In this document: positions 1 through 8,050 of the stretch, piece after piece
Layout: the number at the start of each line of letters is the position of its first letter
Numbering within the stretch: the stretch's first letter is position 1
From: a virus
DNA: 45,362 nucleotides
Direction: 5' to 3' (one strand)
Virus record (IMG/VR): IMGVR_UViG_3300010148_000024
Location: 1 to 45,362 of that record
Translations under genes and position numbers: made by a program
The notes under the pieces: generated by a model
Databases searched by the model: none
What the model was told of the DNA's origin: nothing
What the model saw: the letters and a program-made list of their open reading frames with translations, nothing else

Positions 1-2
1 AT

Positions 3-1394
3 ATTGCCAGTGGCGGCGTTCCTTACACGGAATACAGCAAACACATACAAGGGGCTATGCAAGGCAACGAGGCTTCACTTGACTTCTTGAGAAACAATCC
101 TGATGCAGTAAAGCAATTTAACCCAAAGGGTTTGCCGAAAAGAATTCAAGACAGCATAGGCGGCGAAGCACCGGCAAAGAAAGCACCGGCTAAGAAAACC
201 ACCGCTAAGACCGTCGCCAGTGGCAAACAACCTAAAAATCCTAAAAAAAAAAGTGAACGCTCGTTGTTGAACCAGTATTTTGAGGAACGGGCGGTGAACA
301 CCGAACCCAAATATGGCACTTTTCGAGGTAAAAAACCGGGAATTAAAAAATCACTAAGTCTATCGGACTTTGGGTTTCTTAGGCCGGTAGCCGAGGATAT
401 AGACTTCTTGACAGATAGAGAAGGTCGGCCAAGTATTGCTCAAGCATTAAATCCAAGCCATATGTCACTGGCTTTTGCTCGACCAGAAAAACTTTCATTG
501 GATGACTTATTGGCGATTAAAGACCCCCCACTTTCCTTTGGCAGTGATAAGTTAATGAATAATAAGGGAATGCCTATAATGTTGAAACCGCCCGCACCGA
601 CTGGAAGCGATAGGTTCTTGCACTTCAATACAGGGCTAAGTGGAATGAAAGCCAATGCCGCAAAACACCCTCTTAATTCTTGGAATGTTGATGGAAAAAC
701 ATACAAAGACGACGGCGATTTCAAAGCATTTTTAGCCGCAACTGGCCTAAAAAGTAGAAATAGAAACCCGTTTGGAACACTTAAATTGCCTAAGCCTCAA
801 TTTGGCCGACCAATTTTGTATCACGATCCAACGCGAACATCGGCTTTGCCTAAAGGTGGGTTGAAATTAGGGTATGAAATGAACATGACTGGGGTTCCCG
901 GCGTAAATAGAGGTTTGCATCAAATTCATGTTCATGAGCCACTAATGGCAAACAAGACGAAAAGAAGACCAATGGCGAATCAATTGTTGGAGACTACTTT
1001 TGGGGATATAGGAGAAAATTTTGGAGTCAAAAATGTTGAAATGTCAATTAAAGAATTGGCATCGAGGATTAAATCAGCAACGGCAAAGGATTCTCCCGGC
1101 GGCGATATAGTAAATGTCAATGATACCGGAATGGATAAAGGAATGTTAAGAGAGTTAATGCAATCATTACTTACTCAACCAGACCAAGACGAAACAGCAA
1201 CTATTTCGGCAGGTAATACAGACAAAGCAGGGGGATACTCGGTTCCTTTGGGTGTGCAACTTCGTGGCAGTGATGCCCTTGATGGAGATAGTGAAAGGAA
1301 TTTATTGACTTATTTACAAGCACCATACGGTATAAAAGAATATAATGACAAAACCTCGGCATTGCCAAACCTCCCTCCAAATATGCTTGAGTGA
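3..1394 (+). CDS. Unknown protein upstream of terminase, 5' end outside window
   Basis: The reading frame is open from the first bases of the window (frame beginning at base 3), so the ATG at 57 is probably internal and the true start lies upstream. The visible part is about 463 residues. Near its N-terminal side is a low-complexity basic Lys/Ala/Pro stretch (PAKKAPAKKTTAKT at about 175-215), of the kind seen in DNA-binding tails and linkers. The rest is a mixed, Pro/Leu/Lys-rich sequence without a motif I recognise. Its stop (1392-1394) lies 5 bases before the terminase ATG, so the two are probably co-transcribed. A small-terminase role is possible from position alone, but the length and sequence do not show it. 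I do not recognise the function. Confidence 0.75.
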   Translation: MASGGVPYTEYSKHIQGAMQGNEASLDFLRNNPDAVKQFNPKGLPKRIQDSIGGEAPAKKAPAKKTTAKTVASGKQPKNPKKKSERSLLNQYFEERAVNTEPKYGTFRGKKPGIKKSLSLSDFGFLRPVAEDIDFLTDREGRPSIAQALNPSHMSLAFARPEKLSLDDLLAIKDPPLSFGSDKLMNNKGMPIMLKPPAPTGSDRFLHFNTGLSGMKANAAKHPLNSWNVDGKTYKDDGDFKAFLAATGLKSRNRNPFGTLKLPKPQFGRPILYHDPTRTSALPKGGLKLGYEMNMTGVPGVNRGLHQIHVHEPLMANKTKRRPMANQLLETTFGDIGENFGVKNVEMSIKELASRIKSATAKDSPGGDIVNVNDTGMDKGMLRELMQSLLTQPDQDETATISAGNTDKAGGYSVPLGVQLRGSDALDGDSERNLLTYLQAPYGIKEYNDKTSALPNLPPNMLE

Positions 1395-1399
1395 TTATT

Positions 1400-2812
1400 A
1401 TGTCTGGATTAAGCGATATTGCCGCTAAAGTCGATTTCGACATGGGGCGTAGAGATTTCAAATTCTTTTTTGAAGACATTTGCGGTTTTCAGTTGGCTCA
1501 TTTTCACAACGAATGGTATGATAATGCGGAAAAAAATACAAAAACCTGCGTTATAGCCAGTCGTGATCATGGCAAATCTGTTTTTTTCCGTTGCTATTTG
1601 CTTTGGAAAATGGCTTACAATCCCGGCACCGAAGTTCTTTTCTTTTCGCACAGCCAACACCAATCTATCGATCACATGTCAAAAATGGATGAATTGATAA
1701 TGACTACGCCTGCATTGGCTCATCTAAAGCCTGCTCGCGGGTGGGCGAAGCAACTATTCAAAATGACAAACAAATCCTCTATTCGAGCAATGTCCGTCGG
1801 TAAAGCGGTTCGTGGGGCGCACCCTCAAATCGTAGTTCTTGATGACATTTTATCAAGCGAAGCACAAACTCAACTTAGTTCAATTTCAACATGGTTTTAC
1901 ACTGCATTGTTGCCTGTCCTCCACCACACGGCTCAACTTTGTATTGTTGGAACACCTTTTTCCTATACAGATTTGTATTCCGAATTGAAAAAATTAGATG
2001 GTTATTGCGTTAATGAATATCCAGCAATTGATGAAAAAACTGGTAAGCCTCTTTGGGAGGAACGGTGGTCGCTTGATGCACTGAATACACGGCGCAGTGA
2101 AATGACTTCTATTGCATTTACAAGAGAATATCTATGCAAACCGATTGCCAGCGAAGCGAGTTTATTCCCTGAAGAAGTCATAGAAAAAGCAAAGGATGAG
2201 ACTTTGGCCTTGTCATATTATCCGATTGATGGCGGTGAATACTCCTATTACATCGGTTGGGATCCTGCAATTAGCGCAAACCGAAAAGCGGATTACACCT
2301 GTATGATGGTTGTTGCTATGGATGAAAATAGGAAAAAACACATTGTTCATGTTCATCACGAAAAGGGCATGGATTTCAATTCTCAAATTGACAAAATCAT
2401 TGAATTGAATGCTCGTTTTAGTCCAGTCATTATTGAATTGGAAACAAACAACTTCGCAATGGCATTCAATCAAGTTCTAAATGAAATTAGCGACTTGCCG
2501 ATAAAACCGTTTAATACAACTCGTATGAAAAAAGAAGCGTTGATTCATACCCTGCAATTACACTTTGAACAACAGCATCTTTTCTTGCCCTACAAAGATG
2601 AAGGGGCGACTCGACGGCACATGAATGCTCTAATCAATGAGTTATCTACATTTACTATGCTTGATAACGGGCGAATGGAAAGCCTTGGAGGGCATGATGA
2701 CATGGTTATGGCTTTGGCATTGACGGTTCAAGCAACGAAAGAATTTAGGGATAATATCATAATACTTGATGCCGAGTCTTGGCAAAAGAGGTTGGGGTGG
2801 GCTGATGCGTGA
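1400..2812 (+). CDS. terL: Terminase large subunit
   Basis: The 470-residue ATPase-nuclease of the packaging motor, which docks on the portal and drives and cuts DNA. Visible motifs: Walker A ASRDHGKS at residues 53-60, Walker B VVLDDI at 145-150, coupling motif GTPFS near 184-188, then the RNase H-like nuclease acidic residues D288 (IGWDPA), E347 (IELETN) and D433/D434 (GGHDD). Length and motif order match the family. An in-frame GTG at 1391 exists, but ATG 1400 is preferred because the GAGTGAT ribosome-binding-like sequence sits just upstream and the GTG overlaps the previous stop. The family is clear; the packaging type (cos or headful) cannot be read from this sequence. Confidence 0.96.
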   Translation: MSGLSDIAAKVDFDMGRRDFKFFFEDICGFQLAHFHNEWYDNAEKNTKTCVIASRDHGKSVFFRCYLLWKMAYNPGTEVLFFSHSQHQSIDHMSKMDELIMTTPALAHLKPARGWAKQLFKMTNKSSIRAMSVGKAVRGAHPQIVVLDDILSSEAQTQLSSISTWFYTALLPVLHHTAQLCIVGTPFSYTDLYSELKKLDGYCVNEYPAIDEKTGKPLWEERWSLDALNTRRSEMTSIAFTREYLCKPIASEASLFPEEVIEKAKDETLALSYYPIDGGEYSYYIGWDPAISANRKADYTCMMVVAMDENRKKHIVHVHHEKGMDFNSQIDKIIELNARFSPVIIELETNNFAMAFNQVLNEISDLPIKPFNTTRMKKEALIHTLQLHFEQQHLFLPYKDEGATRRHMNALINELSTFTMLDNGRMESLGGHDDMVMALALTVQATKEFRDNIIILDAESWQKRLGWADA

Positions 2813-4061
2813 ACGGATTGAATTTGTGTATGGCGTTGATTCTTGGGATGACGCAATAATGAAAATACTCCCTTCTCTCAACACTGCCGAATCTCCAGAA
2901 GTAAAGCAAAAGGAAAAAGAATTGGAGTTGGCTCAAAACAATGCTCAACAAAAAGTCGAAGCAGATTCGGCAAAGCAACAAGAGCAACAAGAAACGGCGG
3001 CTCAAGCCAAGACTGGCGCAAACATTCAAGGATTTAAAAATCCTAATAATCCTTCAAATCCAAATGAGCAACCCGGTGCTGAACTCGATGGCAAAGAAAT
3101 AGGAAAAACATGGTTTTCCGATAACTTTGGCATGACAAGTAGCGAGATGGTTGGATTGTTATTGAAGGCTGAAAAGAAAGAGATGATTGAGATTATCACC
3201 CCTTTGATTCACCTTGAACGCCGGTCAATTCTAAAACACTTTAGCGGTGTAAATCCCGATTTAGTTTTGGAATTACCTTTGACTGATAGCGATTATGAAA
3301 CACTTAATCGTAATGATACCCGTTTTGACATACCCTTTAGAAGATTCATTAAGTCATGGTCGGATTCAACCGATGACGAGCAAAGAGAACTTGCTTACAG
3401 CGAATGGAGAAGCCGCATTGACAAATCAGAAAGGCTTTCATATCGAGAACAAACCATATTGGGCGATGCCTCCGTATTGTTGGCAAAGAACGGCATACTT
3501 GACTCAAGAGGTATTGTTGAACGCGGGGTTTTAGCAAGCACTTCAGAACTGGCGGGTTTAATCAAAAGTCATGGGTTTTTGTATGACATTTACGCTGTTG
3601 GCAAAGGCTCAAAGTCCGACAAAAAATCATTGTATTATGATGTAGAAAGGGGGGGAGCGATAGTGAAGGATTATGGCCGGTTGATTGCTGGACTTTGGGA
3701 GGCCGGAGGAAAAACAGAATTAGATCCGAGAGGAACGCCAAGAATAGTTTTGCCTTTTTCTTCAAACAATTCGGAGTCTTATGTTGATACTCTTAAAAGT
3801 GTCATGGGTGTCAGTGCTGTTAAAGCGGAGGGGTCTTCAATCGTTATCGAAGGTAATTTGGCAGTCAAAAAAGCCTGTGATTCAGCCTTTGAACATTTGA
3901 ATGATAAGAAGGAGGATGCGATTGTAATTCAAAAAGCAATCGAAGGCGAAGAACAGGCAATACGCTTGTTCACATACAATCATTCATCTCCCCAAAAACA
4001 AACAATTTTGCTCAAGAAGTGGAACATCAGCGAAGAACAATTGAAGGCGGATGTGATTTAA
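2805..4061 (+). CDS. Unknown protein between terminase and portal
   Basis: A 418-residue protein starting at ATG 2805, preceded by GGGGTGGG and overlapping the terminase end by 8 bases. A longer in-frame start at 2766 would lie wholly inside the terminase gene and is less likely. The N-terminal part (about residues 35-75) is rich in Lys, Glu, Gln and Ala and looks like a charged coiled coil followed by an Asn/Pro-rich linker. The remainder is a globular alpha/beta sequence with many charged residues. No catalytic motif is recognised. Its conserved-looking position between the motor and the portal suggests a role in packaging or portal assembly, but that is inference from position only. Confidence 0.8.
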   Translation: MRERIEFVYGVDSWDDAIMKILPSLNTAESPEVKQKEKELELAQNNAQQKVEADSAKQQEQQETAAQAKTGANIQGFKNPNNPSNPNEQPGAELDGKEIGKTWFSDNFGMTSSEMVGLLLKAEKKEMIEIITPLIHLERRSILKHFSGVNPDLVLELPLTDSDYETLNRNDTRFDIPFRRFIKSWSDSTDDEQRELAYSEWRSRIDKSERLSYREQTILGDASVLLAKNGILDSRGIVERGVLASTSELAGLIKSHGFLYDIYAVGKGSKSDKKSLYYDVERGGAIVKDYGRLIAGLWEAGGKTELDPRGTPRIVLPFSSNNSESYVDTLKSVMGVSAVKAEGSSIVIEGNLAVKKACDSAFEHLNDKKEDAIVIQKAIEGEEQAIRLFTYNHSSPQKQTILLKKWNISEEQLKADVI

Positions 4062-4062
4062 T

Positions 4063-5841
4063 TTGGCAGATAAAAAGCGCATTGAAAGACTCTTTTCTTC
4101 AATTGGAATGGATATGGAACGGCATAGCACACCGATGCCGACAATGCCTTTGTTTCAAACGGGAATACAAGAACCTGCTTTGCTTCAAGGCATAACTATA
4201 CCTGCGCTGTATGCGGCGGCGTATGAATGTCTGGTGCTTCGCTCAATTCTCAATCACCTTAATGTTGAAACATTCCGTAAAGGGTGGGGTTGGAAGCCAA
4301 AGTTTGTAGTGAAGTGCGTTCAATGCGCCGAAGAATTTCAACAGCAAGTAGAGACTTGTTCAAAGTGTGGTGGCGAAGTCCGTAAAGCAGATCGTTCTCA
4401 AATTGATTATGCCGATGCTTTATTCCGCACTAAAAATCGTATGCACCAAGACTTTATCGAAATACTCCGTGAAATTGAAATGGACTTAGATATTGTTGAT
4501 GATGCTTACATTGTATTGACAAAAGAATACTTTATTGACCCTAAATCAAAGAAGCCAATGTTTTACCGAGTAAAAGAAATCAGTAGAGCCGACCCTATTT
4601 TTATGAGGATTTTAGCCGATAAGAGGGGTGTGCGTGGCGGTAGTCAATATACAAGCCTTGTAGATCGCTCATTTAGGACAAGTGATTCAAAGGCTAAATG
4701 CCCCAAAACAGGTATGCCAGTAGTGCCTATTCATTACATGAATTTGGCAGGTGTTGGAAAAGGTCAAGTCTATACCGAGGGTGAAGTAATACACATTAGC
4801 AAATGGTCGCCTTCTAAATTGTATGGCCGTAGCCCCGTTGCTACGATGTGGCGACAAGTGAACACTTTGATTTCAATGGATAATTATGTGTATTCAGCGT
4901 ATCAAAAGAAAAGAATGCCGAGAGGCGTAATGGTGATTAAATCATCAAATCTTGAAACCGTCGAAAGAACAGCAAGAAACATTCAAGAACATCTTGAGAG
5001 AGATCCAAATTATATTCCTACAATTGGTGTCGAAACCGAGTCTGGTCGAGGCGGTATTGAATATGTCCGAATGATGGATACCTTAGAAGAATTACAATAC
5101 ATACCTATGAAAGACGATATTCGGCAAAGAATATCGGCTTTTTATGGTGTTTCAAATGTCTTTATGAATGATGTATCTGGTGGGGGATTGAATAATGAAG
5201 GTATGCAAATTGTAGTAAGTAATAGGGCCATTTCACATTCTCAATCAATATACAACCGTGTTTTATTCCCTCAAATGCTTGAAGCATTTTCAATCACCGA
5301 ATGGGATTTAGTTTTGAGTCCACATGAAGAAGAGGATGAGATTATGACAATGCGCCGAGATGAAATGGCGATTCGCAATATGATTCAAATGAAGCAAGCA
5401 GGTTTTGAAGCAAACCTCCGTGATGGAGTTGATGATGAGATTTTGCACTTCGATTACAGGCAACCATCCGATGAAGAGATTCAACAAAAACAACAAGAGG
5501 CGGAGGCCGCGCAAATGGCTCAAAAGCAACAAGGCGGGCAGGTTCAAAAAAGCCGCCGTGATTTAAGTGTAAGCCGAGGTTCTATGCCTCTTGATGCTTC
5601 ATTAGCGAGCGTGGCGCATACAGGCATTCCGCCATTGAGGACAATAAGCGACAACACTGATGGTAAAAACAGCCTCGGACAATCGCCTGAACATTTGATG
5701 AGAAACGACGGCGCACCGGCTGGTGTTAATAAAAAAACGGACAAAAGACGGTTTGAAACGCCAGAAGAGCGAATGTCCGACCATAGAATCAAAGAAGCGT
5801 TGAAAAGAAACGGATTATCAGATGATAAGACGAATGTTTAA
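4063..5841 (+). CDS. Portal protein with inserted zinc ribbon
   Basis: A 592-residue portal, forming the dodecameric ring through which DNA enters and to which terminase and connector bind. The central section (about residues 225-400) has typical portal features: a GEVIHISKWSPSKLYGRSP segment, a long helix-forming region, and the ISAFYGVSNVFMNDVSGGGLN segment. Residues 85-102 hold two Cys pairs (C85xxC88, C99xxC102), a zinc ribbon inside the N-terminal region, which is not usual in portals. The C-terminal 120 residues are Gln-rich, polar and probably disordered. It starts with TTG at 4063, immediately after the previous TAA, with a GGATGTGAT site upstream. It lies directly downstream of the terminase region, as expected. 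Confidence 0.92.
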   Translation: MADKKRIERLFSSIGMDMERHSTPMPTMPLFQTGIQEPALLQGITIPALYAAAYECLVLRSILNHLNVETFRKGWGWKPKFVVKCVQCAEEFQQQVETCSKCGGEVRKADRSQIDYADALFRTKNRMHQDFIEILREIEMDLDIVDDAYIVLTKEYFIDPKSKKPMFYRVKEISRADPIFMRILADKRGVRGGSQYTSLVDRSFRTSDSKAKCPKTGMPVVPIHYMNLAGVGKGQVYTEGEVIHISKWSPSKLYGRSPVATMWRQVNTLISMDNYVYSAYQKKRMPRGVMVIKSSNLETVERTARNIQEHLERDPNYIPTIGVETESGRGGIEYVRMMDTLEELQYIPMKDDIRQRISAFYGVSNVFMNDVSGGGLNNEGMQIVVSNRAISHSQSIYNRVLFPQMLEAFSITEWDLVLSPHEEEDEIMTMRRDEMAIRNMIQMKQAGFEANLRDGVDDEILHFDYRQPSDEEIQQKQQEAEAAQMAQKQQGGQVQKSRRDLSVSRGSMPLDASLASVAHTGIPPLRTISDNTDGKNSLGQSPEHLMRNDGAPAGVNKKTDKRRFETPEERMSDHRIKEALKRNGLSDDKTNV

Positions 5842-5855
5842 TGAAGTGAAACCTA

Positions 5856-6221
5856 TTGGGAGTATTGAAGCGTATGACGGATAATCAAGAAATTCTACAA
5901 AAAATGGATGCAATGTCACGACGAGCGTTGGCATCTTTAGAAGCCATGCAAAAAGCAATTTCAGAAGGCAACCGAGGCATGATTGGCAAACACATGATTG
6001 ATGCCGAGAACGCTTTATCATATCTCAAGAACGATTTGAACCTTCACGATTCTTTGACAAAGACAGCCGAAACAAACCTTGCACACACTCAATTCCTTGG
6101 TGTAATCCCGCAATATAACAACAAAGCGTCTGATTATAACGGAACTGAAAATGCAGTTGTTAAAGGCGTAAGTCGCGCTGGCCGTTCTTCAGGATTTTAT
6201 ACGCCTCATCGGGTGGTTTGA
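5856..6221 (+). CDS. Small helical protein, head module
   Basis: A 121-residue protein of unknown function. Residues 10-75 are strongly helical with Met/Leu/Ala spacing suggestive of a coiled coil; the C-terminal third is polar and ends in a Gly/Ser/Tyr-rich tail. TTG 5856 is chosen because AAGTGA lies 6 bases upstream, the same spacing seen before the capsid gene. ATG 5874 (six codons later) with GGGAG upstream is an alternative. It stands between the portal and the next small helical gene with no spacing, so it is probably expressed as part of the head operon. A scaffold-like or head-completion role is possible but not shown. Confidence 0.75.
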   Translation: MGVLKRMTDNQEILQKMDAMSRRALASLEAMQKAISEGNRGMIGKHMIDAENALSYLKNDLNLHDSLTKTAETNLAHTQFLGVIPQYNNKASDYNGTENAVVKGVSRAGRSSGFYTPHRVV

Positions 6222-6689
6222 TTGACATACCAAGGTTCACCTTCTATTGCGGATCGTATGCGGGCTTTAGAAGTCCGTAGCCATTTGTTACAGAAGGCCG
6301 AACCCATGATGGGTGTTGATCCTACCACTGCTGTAAGCACAGCACCAATCGCCGGATTATTCAATGAAGTTGATAGAACCATCTCGGATTTAGTCGGCAA
6401 AATGAACAGTCTTACACATTTGCTTGACGATCAGCGTTCAGCAGGTGTTCAAGAACAAGCCCTTGTAGGACTACAAATGGATATGAAGCAACTTGAAATG
6501 GCGGTTTTGTCAATCAAGGAACCGCTTTCGATGATTAAGGCTAAACACGCCTCCGTTGTTCAAATGCAACCGCTTGGCCCTGTAAGCGGCGGAATGGCAC
6601 CAGACCCAATGGGTGCTTCAATGCAACAACAAATGCCTCAAAACATGCCTGCTGATATGGCAGGCGGCGCACAAGCAGGTGGTTTCTAA
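6222..6689 (+). CDS. Small helical protein with Met/Gln-rich tail
   Basis: A 155-residue protein starting with TTG at 6222, directly after the previous TGA, with GGGTGG about 6 bases upstream. Residues 10-115 look helical (heptad-like Leu/Met spacing), and the last 45 residues are rich in Met, Gln, Pro and Gly and are probably disordered. No known domain is recognised. Its stop overlaps the next start by one base (TAATG), pointing to translational coupling. It may be a minor head protein; nothing in the sequence gives a specific role. Confidence 0.75.
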   Translation: MTYQGSPSIADRMRALEVRSHLLQKAEPMMGVDPTTAVSTAPIAGLFNEVDRTISDLVGKMNSLTHLLDDQRSAGVQEQALVGLQMDMKQLEMAVLSIKEPLSMIKAKHASVVQMQPLGPVSGGMAPDPMGASMQQQMPQNMPADMAGGAQAGGF

Positions 6690-7072
6690 TGGCAGACGAT
6701 AAAGAATTGACCGGCAATCAAAAGAAACTTGATACAGATGGCGATGGCAAAATTAGCGGCGATGATTTCAAGGCTCTTAGGTCAAAAAACAAAAAAAGCA
6801 AAGGGCTGAATAAGGCTTTAGATGCTGGATGGTCTATGATAAAAGACGATAGGGAATTTGGCGAACCATACGATAGTGACTTCACAGAAACATTGACAGA
6901 CGAACAATTACAAGAACGCTTGATGTCTCTAATGCCACGACCACATTCAAACAGGGTTGATTGCGCTAATTGCGGTAATATTCCGATGACAAAAAAAGCA
7001 AGAGTAGCAACCGGCGGCGTTGAACCATATTACGAATGCCGTCGATGCGGCAATTCAGTGCGGGTGATGTAA
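6689..7072 (+). CDS. EF-hand plus tag peptide plus zinc-ribbon protein
   Basis: A 127-residue protein with three separable elements. Residues 15-26 form a canonical EF-hand-type calcium loop (D15, D17, D19, K21, S23, D26 in the ligand positions; DTDGDGKISGDD). Residues 41-54 (NKALDAGWSMIKDD) are a copy of the recurring AxxAWxxMK peptide found in several other genes here. Residues 92-120 are a zinc ribbon (C92xxC95, C117xxC120). The start codon overlaps the previous stop (TAATG). The combination suggests a small metal-binding adaptor, possibly virion-associated, but no enzyme activity is visible. Confidence 0.85.
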   Translation: MADDKELTGNQKKLDTDGDGKISGDDFKALRSKNKKSKGLNKALDAGWSMIKDDREFGEPYDSDFTETLTDEQLQERLMSLMPRPHSNRVDCANCGNIPMTKKARVATGGVEPYYECRRCGNSVRVM

Positions 7073-7398
7073 TGAGTGATGAAACAGAACAAGTAGAATT
7101 ACTCAAAGAGATGGTTCAAGAATTGCGAACCCTCCGAGAACGCATTGATGTGTTGGAAAAAGAAAACACAGTCATGCAAAAAGCCGTTGAAGACCCAGAA
7201 ACGCTAATGAAGCGTTATGGCTGGATTAAATCAACAACACCACATGCCGACGAAACATACGATCCTTTGAATCGTGATGCTGGCTCGGAATTATCCTCAT
7301 CCACTGGCCCATTTTCAGGCAGTGGCGAATTATTCACTAAATCTCGTTATGAGGAATTAGAGGATTGGAAACAAGCAGAAAAGCAGGTGAATGGATAA
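7072..7398 (+). CDS. Small coiled-coil protein
   Basis: A 108-residue protein. ATG 7072 is preferred over an in-frame ATG at 7036, because it overlaps the previous stop by one base (TAATG) and has GCGGGTGATG just upstream. Residues 5-45 are Glu/Leu/Lys-rich with heptad spacing, a probable coiled coil. Residues 46-108 are polar and contain a Ser/Gly-rich segment. Its own stop again overlaps the following ATG by one base. No domain is recognised; it is probably an assembly factor or minor structural protein by position. Confidence 0.75.
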   Translation: MSDETEQVELLKEMVQELRTLRERIDVLEKENTVMQKAVEDPETLMKRYGWIKSTTPHADETYDPLNRDAGSELSSSTGPFSGSGELFTKSRYEELEDWKQAEKQVNG

Positions 7399-8039
7399 TG
7401 CCACAGTGGTTCGACCCAATGAAAAATACGCCCGAAGGTGATTTGCTTGCTCATGTCCGTGAATTAGAAGCGGCTCTTATCAAAGGCGAGTCAAAGTCTC
7501 AATATATTTGCGACGGATGCGGCAAAACCGATCCTGCTGGCCTTGAGCCTTCAGGAAAATGTGTTGAATGTAAAACCGGTCAAAAGACCGACAAGAAAAT
7601 AATGGAGGGCGAAGGACATTATGATAAGAAAAAATCAAATGATTTGACTTCTCAAATTCTTGCCGAACATGGAATCATTGTCAAATACGAACAAGAAAAG
7701 AGCGTAGAAAACCAAGTGCCTCAATTTGTAAATGCAAAGACCGGCGACCGTGTTCAAGGATATGGGACAAATCAAATGCGACCCGCCATTACGGACACAC
7801 CTAAAAAGACTACAATTAGCGAAGTGTATAAAATGCCTGCTGTATCTCAAACAGGATACGATGCAAAAGCATCTTCGCTTCACATGCACCTAAATGACGG
7901 CGGAGTGAACAAGAATCATCCTAATCGCGCACCTATCGAAGAATCATTAGGCAATATAAAGAAAGCAAGCGGTGAAGGCCAAATGGGTATTGTATCGGAA
8001 ATTGCCGATATGCTTGAAAAAGTCTATGACCGCCTATGA
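7398..8039 (+). CDS. Zinc-ribbon protein, head module
   Basis: A 213-residue protein starting at ATG 7398 (TAATG overlap with the upstream gene; AGGTGA upstream). The N-terminal helix (residues 15-32) is followed by a zinc ribbon with C38xxC41 and C55xxC58. The rest is hydrophilic, Lys/Asn/Thr-rich, with a short C-terminal helix. An in-frame start at 7365 exists but would overlap the upstream gene more deeply. Function unknown; it belongs to the large group of Cys-pair proteins in this genome. Confidence 0.8.
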   Translation: MPQWFDPMKNTPEGDLLAHVRELEAALIKGESKSQYICDGCGKTDPAGLEPSGKCVECKTGQKTDKKIMEGEGHYDKKKSNDLTSQILAEHGIIVKYEQEKSVENQVPQFVNAKTGDRVQGYGTNQMRPAITDTPKKTTISEVYKMPAVSQTGYDAKASSLHMHLNDGGVNKNHPNRAPIEESLGNIKKASGEGQMGIVSEIADMLEKVYDRL

Positions 8040-8050
8040 GGGGGTTTTAG

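Noticed and set aside
180-215. KAPAKKAPAKK-like stretch taken as a histone-like protein
   Set aside because: Only a short low-complexity segment is basic; the rest of the protein has no histone or HU feature.
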